This document shows, piece by piece, positions 20,408 to 31,130 of a DNA stretch of 64,000 nt. Under the pieces are notes generated by a model, which ran no database searches, was not told the origin of the DNA, and saw nothing but the letters and a program-made list of their open reading frames with translations. The position numbers were made by a program, and so were the translations under genes. This stretch comes from Cytospora piceicola (taxonomy: Eukaryota; Ascomycota; Sordariomycetes; Diaporthales; Cytosporaceae), in the NCBI GenBank assembly GCA_023375675.1, contig JALQBC010000055.1, positions 1 to 64,000 of the forward strand. Direction: 5' to 3'. Positions within the stretch are counted from its first letter, which is position 1. Each line of letters starts with the position of its first letter.

Positions 20408-23205
20408 GTCTGGCGCTGGACTGCCGCCTGTGTTCTTTGACAATCTGGTATGAGCTTCGTCTTGGTTGTTCCAGAGGCTCGAACCATTATAAGGAAGTGG
20501 AAGTCCAGATGTCGAATGGCAAGTTTTGAAAGGCCCTTGGCGTACTCCTCCTCTGCTGGTCGAGCGGAGGAATGGTGGATGCCTACATACGGTGAATACG
20601 TCAGATTAGGGAAAGAAATAGGGCTAAATAGACTTAGGTACTCAGTGGCTTGTATCGATGTACATGAGAAAAAGGGTGACAAACCCAATGATTGGTGAGT
20701 TTAGTATGCCTGATTGCACACGTGACAAAGTTGCATATGTACTACTACTTCTTATAACACGCCGTCGATTCAACTACAGTGACCGTCACAGAATCGTCAA
20801 TGCTACTACATCACGCGAGATGCCCTAATAACCACGTAAGAACCACAGCAAAGGGACGCTAAAGCCTATCGATCAACCTTGCGGGGTGATTGCAAATGGA
20901 TACATGCAGGATGTGGCTGTACAAGTGGCACTGGCAAAGGAACTTCGTCCTTACAATACATAATCTTGTAGGCGGAATGAAGCATGGCCGGTGAATTGTT
21001 GACGTATGTTTTCTAGAAAGTGCCGGAAGATGGGGCTTCTATGCCCAACCACTTCTTCGATTCACGTTGTTCTCGACATCTTTTAGGATGGACTTACGGT
21101 AAGATAATTTAGTGAGCAAAACTCCGACCACAAGTACAGAGTCGCCATCATAACTTTATAAGCGTATTGATATTCACGTTTTTGGGATGTTATTGAAAAT
21201 TACAAGGCTCTTGGATCGGTATATCTCAAGATTTACATAATACAAAACTCTGGTGCTAGTCAACTATTGGATATATAAGAAGATACTCCGCTTGAATTTG
21301 CTGATCTCGATATTCCTCACTGCCAGCTTGAGTGAGCCAAATTTGTTCAGAGAAATTCCATGATTTGATTGTATCTGTAGTTTGAAATAATTGTATGTGA
21401 ACTCGTCAAGTCCCACGATATGTGCAACTTGTAATCCCTCGGCATCGCCACAGGAACAGGCCGACAACGACATCTGGATAACATAATTTCCAACTGCGGC
21501 CTTGAGTTACTCCTGTAAGACTCACTAGATAGTTGCAAAGACACGCCTAGTTGTAAATTTAGATGTCTTAGTAAGTAGGATCTTGACCAACCAGTAATTG
21601 TAGACAGGAGATGTTCTCCAAGAACATTGAAGTTTACCAGTTGACAGGTCAGCAAATATACGGTATACTCGGAGTTCAACCAACATAATACTAGTGATAG
21701 AGATCGACGAATATGCCTGAGGGATTTCATGAGTCTCTCGCCCCCTTCCATGATGGCTACCCAAGGGTACGGTAAAAGCCTCATTCCCCTCCGGGGGTGG
21801 CTAAAGCAGGAACCAGATCGCCGGAATGAATACCAAAGGATCATGGTTGGCCGGGGATAACGGCGCGCAGGTTGCGGGGTTGACCCGACAGATATGCAGT
21901 CATGCTCGGATTTTCTGCAATCACGATATTTGGGATAAAGTCTATTGGGCCATGCATGGGTCTATCCGTACATAAGCTCATTTTTGTATTGTCATGAGCT
22001 CTGTTTCGAGGATGCCTACTTACTTAAGTAGGTAACTATCTGCGAGTCGTCAGTCCAGCATCAGCACTTTGGATGATCGTGGATAACTCTACCACTCTTG
22101 CCGCAACTAGTCAACAATATAGGGACGGTGATGGTGGCTCATTTGCCTTGTATCGTCAGAGCCTGAGGGTGAACCCAGGCCAATGAGTCCAAATAGTGTA
22201 CATAACCTAGGGTACGTACTTAAGTAGGTAAGTTGAACATCCACGTAGTGACCGTCCAGAAGTTAAGTTTGAATGACATGGCGCTAGGATCCTTTTAAGG
22301 TATTATTTTGCGGGGGGACCATGAGCTAAAACCGACCGCTGCGTTGCTCGCTCCAGATGTCGTTCCAGCTGACATCCGTGATCCTCAGCCACAATCCAAA
22401 ATGGCCGGGCGCAGAGGTCATCTGCATGGGGCGAAGCCGGCCCTATTGTGTAATCCTCCAGCCCGTAGGCAACTACTACTGCGGCCTTTTGGGCAATGCC
22501 AAGGCACGATGCTCTGTTGAGACTGTCCGCGAGGCGGAACGATAGTCAGAAGGTCTGCGGCTCAGTACATAATGATGGTAGGAACGTTTCAGGCAGAAGG
22601 ACAGCAAGATGACTATTTATACGAGAGGAGACCGTCAAGTTGAAACATGACATGTGTCACATAACAGCACATCAACCCTCACCTCAATAAGCCACTGTCA
22701 ATTATATTGAATCCCACTGTCTCGTCACTTAGGTATCTTGAAGGTCTGGTTGGTGACTGACTCCCCAGCAACGTTTTCTGCCAGGTCTGGAAAGTCCAAT
22801 CCTCACGCGATAAAACGCGGTAACAATCATAGCAACGCGCCAGCCACACACCGGTGACATTGTCATTGCTCACGTGGTATCGATAGTTTGCTTCGGCTTT
22901 ACCACCATATTTGTATTTCCGGCTAGCACAGCCGTGGTTCTGGCGGGCTTCTATAAACTGATTATATATATGCCTTACTGGACCACTATTGTGATCTAAA
23001 ACTCTCAGGACTTGAACATCGGAGGGTAAATAAACTGATACGTACGGTCCCCCCCCCCCACAAGCTACCTAGGTACGTATTTTTATATTTCAAAGGCACA
23101 CAGGAACTAATTGATCATGTTCTTAAGTTTGATACAACATTGAAGTCTTCGCCGAGACTCGTTTGTACCCACACTCTGTTAACAACAAGATTCGACACAA
23201 GTAAG
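20408..23205. other. Long gene-poor region upstream of the flotillin gene
   Basis: About 2.8 kb without a convincing gene. The longest open frame (21347-21844, minus, 165 codons) has no ATG at its beginning that gives a protein-like product, and I see no domain. CCTAGG/TACTTAAGTA motif blocks occur at 22015-22033, 22200-22230 and 23065-23078, and a poly-C run at 23050. The region may hold decayed sequence, but I can identify no element ends. Confidence 0.5.
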
Positions 23206-24955
23206 ATGGGTTACACTATCGCGGCACCAGATGAATATCTGGCCATCACTGGCGTGGGTGTCAAGCTGGTCAAGATTTGCAAGAAAGCATGGGTATGGTC
23301 TGGGATTCAAAAATGCACAAGATTCAGGTAAGATATACAAGTGTCCGTGGGCCGTGACTTTATGGCCATGACCCATTTCCTAGAGGCCATGTAATTGCTA
23401 ACCCACCTGCGCCCAGTGTACGACCACACGACTATGCAATGAACTTGCAGGCCATGACGAAGGAGAAGTTGCAATTTCTGCTTCCAGTCGTGTTCACTGT
23501 CGGACCAGATGTCAACGCCCGTGGAGCGAACGCCTTGGCAGCAGAGGCGCCCCAAGGCCAGGCCGGTGAACAGGATCAGGAGGATCAAGGGGATTCCCTG
23601 ATGAAGTACGCAATGCTGCTCGCTGATACCAATGCAAGCGCACAACACCTGGAAAACATTGTCAAGGGTATCATCGAGGGCGAGACCCGTGTGCTTGGTA
23701 AGAATATCAATATCTTGATGCTTTAAGACGGTACAAAATTAATCATATTTTAGTGTCTCGCATGACTATGGAAGAGATCTTCACCGAACGACAGGAGTTC
23801 AGTAAGTACAACACTCCGTAAATAAGCACACCAGCATGCCAGCTGACCACAAACCAGAGCGCCTCATCTACCACAACATCCAGAGCGAGCTCAGCCAGTT
23901 CGGCCTGAAGATCTACAACGCCAACGTCAAGGAGCTCCGCGACGCTCCCAACTCGAGCTACTTCGAGTCCCTGGCCCGCAAGGCCCACGAGGGCGCCACC
24001 AACCAGGCGCGCGTGGACGTGGCGGCCGCCCAGCTGAAGGGCACCGTTGGCGAGGCGCAGAGGAAGGGCGAGCAGGAGCGGGAGATCGCCAAGATCAACG
24101 CCGAGACGGCCGTCCAGAAGACGGAGCGCGACGGCGAGCGCGCCTCGGCCGAGGCGAGCCTCGCCACCCGCAAGACGGCCCTCGGCCGGGACGTCGACAT
24201 CGCCAAGATCGAGGCCGCCCGCGCCACCGAGTCCAAGGACGAGGAGCTCAAGCGCGACGTCGAGGTCAAGCGCGCCGCCGCCGAGATGGAGCGGCTGCGC
24301 GCCAACGACGTCGTCAAGGCGTCCATCGCCCGCGAGTCGAAGCAGCAGGCTGCCGATGCGCGCGCGTACGAGGTGCAGGCGGACGCGAAGGCCAAGTTTG
24401 AGGCCAAGAATCGCACTACCGATGCCGATGCGTACAGCACCCGCGCTGGTGCTGATGCTGCCAATTATAAGGCCCTGAAGGACGCCGAGTCCAAGTTGCA
24501 AGTGCAGGTGAAGGAAGCCGAAGGTCTGTCCGCCATGGCCAGCGCGTATGGCAAGATGAGCCAGGCTTTTGGTGGCCCAGCTGGTCTTCTGCAGTACATG
24601 ATGATCGAGAAGGGCACCTACGTTGAGCTTGCGAAGGCAAACGCCACTGCCGTCCACGGGATGCAGCCCAAGATCTCCGTTTGGAACACTGGTGCTCAGG
24701 CCGGTGGAGAAGCAGGTTCGTCGAACAGTATCGATACCATGCGCAGTAAGATCTCAACCTTTTGAGGCAACATGCACTCTTTGACAGTTTGCTGACTCCC
24801 TCCCAGATGTCTATCAGATGCTCCCGCCTCTCATGCAGACTATCAATGATCAAACTGGCATCACTCTCCCCGAGTGGCAGTTCGGCCGCTTGAACAATCA
24901 GATGGCAGAAGTTGAGAAGAACAAGGAGATCTCAAAAGTCAATGGCGGTAGGTGA
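23206..24955 (+). CDS. Flotillin/reggie-like SPFH protein
   Basis: Five exons (23206-23327, 23417-23697, 23754-23801, 23858-24745, 24807-24955) give 495 aa. All joins keep frame and restore conserved text (CTRF-S-VRPHDY, TRVL-V-SRMTM, RQEF-K-RLIY, DTMR-N-VYQM). Residues 1 to about 200 are an SPFH/prohibitin domain, beginning [16 protein letters not shown] and including [22 protein letters not shown] and [16 protein letters not shown] long E/A/K-rich coiled coil (about 220-400) follows, typical of flotillin oligomerisation. The tail contains [14 protein letters not shown] and [19 protein letters not shown]. Flotillins scaffold sterol-rich plasma-membrane domains; in Aspergillus relatives they concentrate at hyphal tips. 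A non-conserved glutamine-rich loop (about residues 75-95) sits inside the SPFH domain. Confidence 0.93.
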
Positions 24956-26084
24956 AGAGATAAATAGGGGTCGTTGTTGTCTTATGTCTTGAGAAACTCA
25001 CCCTTGGGCGAACAGCTGCGGCTGCACTTTGTACTTTATTTTTTTCTTTGTTTATGCGGACGGAAAGCCTTCATGCTTCAGGGATCCAATGACTTCTCGT
25101 TAGGGTCGAGTGGGATAGTGGCTGAGACTCTTATACCCCATAGTTAGTGGTTTAGGGAAGAAAAAAGATTCTACCAAAAGGCAATGGCAAGGCGAATGAT
25201 GAACAGTTCAGCGGAACTGTTATGACAAGGGGGCCACGACAGCCATGGGCGAACCAGCCGTACACATGCATCTCGAGAGCACGCGGACCCGGAGTCACAA
25301 GTCGAGTTCAACGAAATGGAGAGGAAAGGAAATATTGTGCCAGTTGAGAGGCCGGAACCACAGACGCTGGCTGCCTCCTCATGTAGTTTCTCACGTTTCC
25401 CTTCATCTATGCCCATGGGGTGTTCCTCGACTCAGCCCACCGTTGAAAAATCCCACCTTGGCCTTGATGCCATGGATTGCTCAGAATCTCCTCTCTAGCT
25501 GCAATCAGGTTGCTGCGGGTAAAGGCAACAGTATTCCAGGGCCAAGGACACCCAGCCAGTGACCTACGGAGCTTCGGTGCCAGATCGTCAGCTTTGGAAC
25601 GCGACCCCAGGACATGGCTTTGGCAGCGGTTTGCTAAGCCCTGTTCATTAGACCCCGAAGTAACATCAGACCTTGAGATTTCTATGGATGTCAGTGGCGA
25701 GCCTTGAGGTATGTTCATCTGCTTGTCGCCGTGAACCCCTATATTGATGATCGCAACGCAGCAGTCAAGCGGCGTCGTTCTCCACCACAAAATCACAACA
25801 CACAGCTGTCCGGCGCAACAAACTTTGTGGGCTATTACGGGAGGAGATCCCGATTCCATTTACAATGTTTGGTAGTTTTGGCTCCATACAATCTGGCATC
25901 GTGTGATTAAAAATTGGGTAATTTCCGCCACGATCTAACATTGAAGAAAGTGATCACCATCTGATCTCCATGATGTGCACCACGTCGCCTCTTTCACCAG
26001 GGGCGCGGGTTGCTTGACATCAGAATGGCGAAGTCAAGGGGGGTATGGCTTTCAAGAACGCTCCATCACATCTCCAAACACACT
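24956..26084. other. Intergenic between convergent flotillin and tubulin genes
   Basis: Both neighbours end here, so this holds two 3' flanks. I see no gene. The longest frames are minus-strand and lack family character. Confidence 0.6.
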
Positions 26085-27970
26085 CTAGTACTCAGCCTCC
26101 ATATCAACCTCGTCACCCATGGAGTCGGCAGCAACTTCCTCGTAATCGCGCTCAAGAGCGGCAAGATCTTCCCGAGCCTCGGAGAACTCACCCTCCTCCA
26201 TACCCTCACCAACGTACCAGTGGACGAAAGCACGCTTGGAGTACATGAGATCGAACTTTTGGGACAAGGCGGACCAAGCCTCGGCGATAGCAGTAGTGTT
26301 GGACAGCATGCACCTACGGGAATCATTAGCAGTATTCTTCTTGAAGTCACAACAGACTCGTCACTTACACAGCACGGTTGACCTTGGCAAGGTCGCCGTT
26401 GGGAACCTGCTCAGGAGGCTGGAAGCAGATACCCAGCTTGAAGCCAGTAGGGCACCAGTCGACGAACTGGATGGTGCGCTTGGTCTTGAGAGTAGCGACG
26501 GCACCGTGGGCATCCTTAGGGACAACGTCACCACGGTACAGCAGGCAGGTAGCCATGTACTTGCCATGCCTGGGGTCACACTTGACCATCTGGTTGTAGG
26601 GCTCGAAGCAAGACATGGTCATCTCCTGGACGGAGTTGGCCTCGTGGGCAGCCTTAGCGGCAGAGACGACGGGGGCGTAAGCGACCAGAGGGAAGTGGAT
26701 ACGGGGGTATGGCACCAAGTTGGTCTGGAACTCGTTCAGATCGACGTTGAGAGATCCATCGAAACGCAGAGAAGCGGTGATGGAAGAGACAACTATGTCT
26801 TATGTTAGCTTCCGTAGCATCCGGTAGAAAAAGCGGAGGCAAGACAAACCCTGAGCAATCAAGCGGTTGAGGTTGATGTAGTTGGGGCGCTCGAGGCCGA
26901 GGTTTCGGCGGCAGATGTCGTAGATCGCCTCGTTGTCAACCATGAAGGAGCAGTCGGCGTGCTCCAGGGTGGTGTGGGTGGTCAGGATGGAGTTGTAGGG
27001 CTCGACAACGGCGACGGAAGTCTGGGGAGCGGGGTAGACACAGAACTCCAGCTTGCTCTTCTTGCCGTAGTCAATGGACAGACGCTCCATGAGCAGAGCA
27101 CCGAAACCAGAACCGGTACCACCACCGAAGGAGTGGAAGACCAGGAATCCCTGGAGACCAGCACAGCTATCGGCGACGCGACGAATCTTGTCGAGGACAC
27201 CATCGATTAGCTCCTTGCCAACGGTGTAGTGACCACGGGCGTAGTTGTTGGAGGCATCCTCCTTTCCGGTGATCATGTGCTCGGGGTGGAAGAGGCTCCG
27301 GTAAGGACCGGTCCGGACCTCATCGATAACATTGGGCTCAAGATCGCAGTAGATAGTACGGGGGACGTACTTTCCCTGGCCTATAGGAGAACACGCGTCA
27401 GAGAATATTCTTGCAGGTACTGGTACAGGTACCGGTGCAGCTGTAGCTGCAGGTTGTTATGTTTCGCATACCGGTCTCGGAGAAGAAGGTGCTGAAGCCA
27501 TGGTCGGGATCAGCGGCTTTGCGCTCTTCGGTCAGGAAACCATCGGGCTGCAGAAAGAACACGTTAGATCGGGCCAGCAAGGAGAATTGGAAAGGATCAA
27601 GGCGTACCTGAATGCCGTGCTCGAGACAGTAAAGCTAGACGTGGGGCGACTGGGTTAGCGATGGTCGCCCTGGTGGTTTACCCGGGTTGAATCTGGGATT
27701 TCGAGGGGTGGTTTGTTGACTTGTTGACGAGGCGGAAGCAACTCAACAAGGCGCGTCAAATGCATGGCAAGCTTACCTCCCAGCACGAGTTGGCGATCTG
27801 GCAACCAGCCTGGCCGACTAGGGGACAAACAAAGTCAGTACTTGGTCGATGGAAGAGGTGGTCGAGGAGGGATTGTCGGTGATGGGCGGCGTGGAGCTCG
27901 ATTGCGGTGAGGGCGGTAACGCGTCAAGAGAGATAGAAAACTTACCGTTGATGCTGATAATCTCACGCAT
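26085..27970 (-). CDS. Alpha-tubulin
   Basis: Seven exons (27970-27946, 27817-27777, 27634-27608, 27547-27472, 27380-26850, 26792-26369, 26313-26085) give exactly 450 aa, the standard alpha-tubulin length. The start [15 protein letters not shown] is the conserved N-terminus. The GTP-binding tubulin signature GGGTGSG is present, as is the GxxNxD-like T-loop sequence of the N site. The catalytic-loop glutamate lies in the alpha-type H8 region, and the protein ends VDMEAEY with the usual terminal tyrosine. The first 128 bp of coding sequence are split over three tiny exons (25, 41 and 27 nt), a layout typical of fungal alpha-tubulins. The donor of intron 5 is G|GTTTGT rather than GTRAGT. The protein pairs with beta-tubulin in microtubules. 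Many filamentous fungi have two alpha-tubulin genes, and I cannot say which this is. Confidence 0.97.
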
Positions 27971-28365
27971 GGTTGCAACGGTTTCAGCAGGAGAGACAAA
28001 CAGCTGCGATGGGGTGCGATGGACGGTGGAACAGAAAAGAACAGAGCCGGGAACAAGTCGTCAGTAACGAAGTTCTGGCGACGGTGTGTGGTTGTCAAGG
28101 AATGAAGTTGCAAGGTTGGGTGGATGTGGTCGATTCAGATCGAGCCTGAAATGTGGATTGGAGGCGAAGGTGCTGAAATGTCACAGGCCACATGCCACAG
28201 TGGCACAGTGCACCAAGTGCTTGGCTGCCCCTGTAGTGGGGATTGGGGGGGGGGGAAGAGGGGAGATTTTGCAGTTGACCTGTCACAACCCTGCGCCCCT
28301 TTGCACCCCCTGCACCCGCCCTGTCTCTTTGGCAGCGGCCACTTGGAACTTGAACCAGTGGGAAC

Positions 28366-28414
28366 GGGAATGGAGAGGTTGACTATGCTGCAGGCGAGGG
28401 TGACTGTGTGGGTC
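28366..28414 (+). repeat. Left terminal inverted repeat (49 bp)
   Basis: It begins GGGAATGGAGAGG and ends GTGTGGGTC, and matches the reverse complement of 28539-28587 at every base. Perfect identity suggests a young insertion or conversion between the arms. Confidence 0.9.
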
Positions 28415-28439
28415 ATGGATGCATCCAATCAGATACGTT

Positions 28440-28508
28440 AGTTTAGGGGTAGTTTAGGGGTAGTTTAGGGTTAGCTTAGGGTTAGGGTTAGTCTTAGGGT
28501 CAGGGTCA
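28440..28508 (+). repeat. Degenerate interstitial telomere-like (TTAGGG) array
   Basis: Six TTAGGG hexamers occur within 69 bp, mixed with variants TTTAGGGG, TCAGGG and spacers TAG, TTAGC and TTAGTC. TTAGGG is the telomere repeat of filamentous ascomycetes. The array lies entirely inside the loop between the two inverted repeats. No other telomere-like run was seen in the window, so this is not a chromosome end. Confidence 0.85.
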
Positions 28509-28538
28509 TTGGATATGTTTGAAAATTAGCAGGTGTTG

Positions 28539-28587
28539 GACCCACACAGTCACCCTCGCCTGCAGCATAGTCAACCTCTCCATTCCC
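28539..28587 (-). repeat. Right terminal inverted repeat (49 bp)
   Basis: This is the exact reverse complement of the left arm. It is followed directly by the second copy of the 9-bp flanking repeat (28588-28596). Confidence 0.9.
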
Positions 28588-28596
28588 AGTGGGAAC

Positions 28597-29559
28597 ACAA
28601 CGCGCTTACCGGAAACGGGCGTGTTTGTATCGTATACTGTGCACCAGGCACTCCTGTTATCAACAAATCGCAGGAGCGAAATTGGACCAATTCGCCGCAA
28701 GCAGCTGGACCCTTGTCAGATGCCCCATACGTCCCCATAAAAGCAGCCGTGGGCAGCTCCCAATTCGCCAGCTTCCAATCCTTCTAGCGCGGAAACTGCA
28801 TGAACGTGGCAGCTCATGATCCGTGCCTGGAATACGGCCAGTCAGTTCACCACGCGACTGGCTATCTGACTGACAGACCGACATGCACACGCCAGCAAAG
28901 CCCGCAGCTTCACTCGCATCGATCTCGCATTATTAATCACACGATGATGCACGGCAGCACGGCTCAAGCTCATGTTGTCATGCATTGACTAAGTCTGCGA
29001 CGTACTCGTGTCTGTCTGTTCAACCTTGGTGTGTCCTAGGCCAACCCGAGGTACATTTTCGCACAATACTACTTCCCACTCATTTGGTAAGTACCTAGGC
29101 TAGGTAGGTACCAACGATATCTTCATATGCACCGGTACCTTCGAGCAGAAACACCATAATACCCAAGGGGATCCCAGTCAAACAATCATTCGTTCAGCCT
29201 CTTCGCAGATACGGGTCTTCCTCCTTTCCCAGTACAGCTCTCCATTGGCCTGAAGCGCCTTCAATCGAGGCATGACGAGGCATATGTCGAGTCTCCGGAA
29301 TATCGCCTCGAACTATGAAAGTCTAAACCATGGTCTCCTAGATAAAGCGGGAGGACATCCCACCCAAGTATGACATGCTTGCATGACTTCTGCAAGACAT
29401 CACCGTTGATTATCTTTCGGAACCCCTTCGTTCTTCTATTCGGAAAGTTTTATTGCTTTTGGTGTCATCGTCCGTTGCCAGCTCACTGTTCTCTCGTTTC
29501 GTCTCTTCAATTCTTCAGCTTCTCCTTGAATGTGCTTGGCATTTTGGAAGTCCAATTTC
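28597..29559. other. Intergenic, no gene seen
   Basis: This lies between the inverted-repeat element and the MFS relic. It contains a CCTAGG motif block at about 29090-29112. No protein-like frames. Confidence 0.55.
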
Positions 29560-31130
29560 TCTCAACTACTCACAAGCGATGCAACAGTGCATATGGCCCC
29601 GGCCGTCAGCACAAGCCAGAAAACAGTTTTTATGGTCAATACCACCGGTGTCTCTTGGATAGCAGGGCCATACTCTTCCCAGATCGGAGAAACCGTCCCA
29701 GAGCCAATTTGATGTCCTGCTGGCAGAAAGTCCAGATGTCCGTACGGCCCAATGGCATCTTTCAACAGACGATATCCTACGTTCTGGAACACAACTCCAG
29801 CGATCGACAAGTAGAGACTCATGGTTCTTGATGTCGAAAAATTGCCAAACATGCTGCAGCCATGAGCTCTTGCAGCGGCAGGACGGCGATCGGGATGGGC
29901 ATCGCATTAGCTAGAGACGAGGCCGACACCGAGTCCCAGTAGCGTTTCAAGGCCCATTATGTTCCTTTCGATGCCGACGGGCGCAACTGCGTCGTCATAA
30001 GGGCCCCGCTGGTTTATGACGGGGCCATGGATTTTATACCGGCAAATAATAGGGAGCAAACCTCCGGAATCAATCGAACCAAAGACAAGAATACCAATGA
30101 AGGACAGGAAGTGCACAGCAGACTGCACCGGACTATGTCCACATACAGGGGAGGAGAAGATGGGGAAGTGGTACAACCCTACAAAGGCGGCGCAAGAGGA
30201 GTTTGCGGAATCGACGGGGTGAGAAGATGGCCAGTGAGGATCCGCCATGAACTGCTTAAGATGCCGAACTTCTGCTGGATCACATAACAGCCGCCCGCCC
30301 CCCCCCCTCCCGCCCCCGAGAGTCAGCTCCAACTGCCCAGAGCGCAATCGCGAACATGGAGCCAGAGAAGTTCATGGCCATAAAGAGCGGCACGAGGGAT
30401 CCAACAAGCAGCACGGCTTCAACTCAGTCGATACGGGCGAGTTGCGCCCGCAGCGTCAAGCTAGCAGGCCTGGGCACCGTGTGCGACGGGGGCGACAAGG
30501 GGCCCGGTTGGAATCCAGATGAGGATCAGAAAACCCTTTGGTGGGCACGACGAGACAGTATGCACATCTCCAAGTGACATGGGGCTCACTGGCGAAGCCC
30601 GTTCCGATCACAGGCCCAACAATCAGTCTGGAGGAAAGCGTTATGCCGATTATTTTGGACTCTGGCCACACCGGCTGGCTTGCCGAATACGGAACCATAG
30701 CACACGACCATTCGTTGCAATTGGCCATCAACTCCGAGACCTCGACGTGAGTATGGGGACGCCACCGACAAATATGTCTTTTCTGAGGCACCGCTGCCAA
30801 TGATCGCTCTTCCAGTAACAACACCAGTCAACGACGCCGATGAAACACCAATCATTAAAACGAGCATGAAGAAGACTGTCGATATGAGGAGCATAGGCCG
30901 GAAGTCAAACACCTCGGCCAATCTGTGCACCGGGCGCATTATACCCGCTATGCCGATGTAATAATTCAACGGTATCCAGCTGATGAGTTCAATGTGGCCA
31001 TATGCCTCGTATATCGGGGTCTGGGTGTTGGTTGGCGGTTTTGCTTATGCCGTATCCTGTGGATGTCGCGATGGCAGTCCAATCAATGTTATGAGCCCGA
31101 GATAGAAGCGTGAGCATCAATGCATCGGCA
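29560..31130 (-). pseudogene. Decayed MFS drug-efflux-type transporter
   Basis: Minus-strand fragments in several frames follow the order of a fungal 14-helix major facilitator (drug:H+ antiporter type). First comes a segment with IDWTAIATS near 31100. Then comes HIELISWIPLNYYIGIAG with a degenerate RLAEVFDFRPMLL loop (about 30980-30850) and VVTGRAIIGSGAS. A TWRCAYC segment resembles the usual WRWCFYINLP, and then comes SLVPLFMAMNFSGSMFAIAL (about 30410). An FLSFIGILVFGSIDSGGLLP segment and a last hydrophobic FWLVLTAGAICTVASLV (about 29590) close it. The frames are separated by stops and frameshifts: a TGA sits where a tryptophan is plausible before VEAVLLVGS, and TAG/TGA lie near 29905 and 29832. 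No intron set I tried restores one frame. It is best read as a pseudogene. Confidence 0.75.

Larger units (their letters stand above)
28366..28587. mobile_element. 222-bp MITE-like element with 49-bp inverted repeats
   Basis: The arms 28366-28414 and 28539-28587 are perfect reverse complements over 49 bp. Immediately outside them the 9-mer AGTGGGAAC occurs on both sides (28357-28365 and 28588-28596). It extends to 11 bp (CCAGTGGGAAC) if two bases of the right arm are counted. Long perfect inverted repeats with a 9-11 bp target duplication fit a non-autonomous Mutator-like (MULE) element. The 124-bp interior has no coding capacity and carries a telomere-like array. It lies about 400 bp upstream of the alpha-tubulin start codon, probably in its promoter region. 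I saw no second copy in this window. An alternative is a fold-back structure from break repair, but the flanking direct repeat argues for insertion. Confidence 0.75.

Noticed and set aside
21347..21844. 165-codon minus-strand frame in the gene-poor region
   Set aside because: No domain, no splice partners, and an unremarkable composition. It is probably chance or very old decayed sequence.
23743..24657. 304-codon minus-strand frame in the flotillin gene
   Set aside because: It is antisense of the coiled-coil exon. The repetitive Leu/Gly product is an artefact of E/A/K codons.
28440..28508. Chromosome end at the telomere-like array
   Set aside because: The array is degenerate, only about 70 bp long, enclosed by inverted repeats, and has ordinary genes on both sides.
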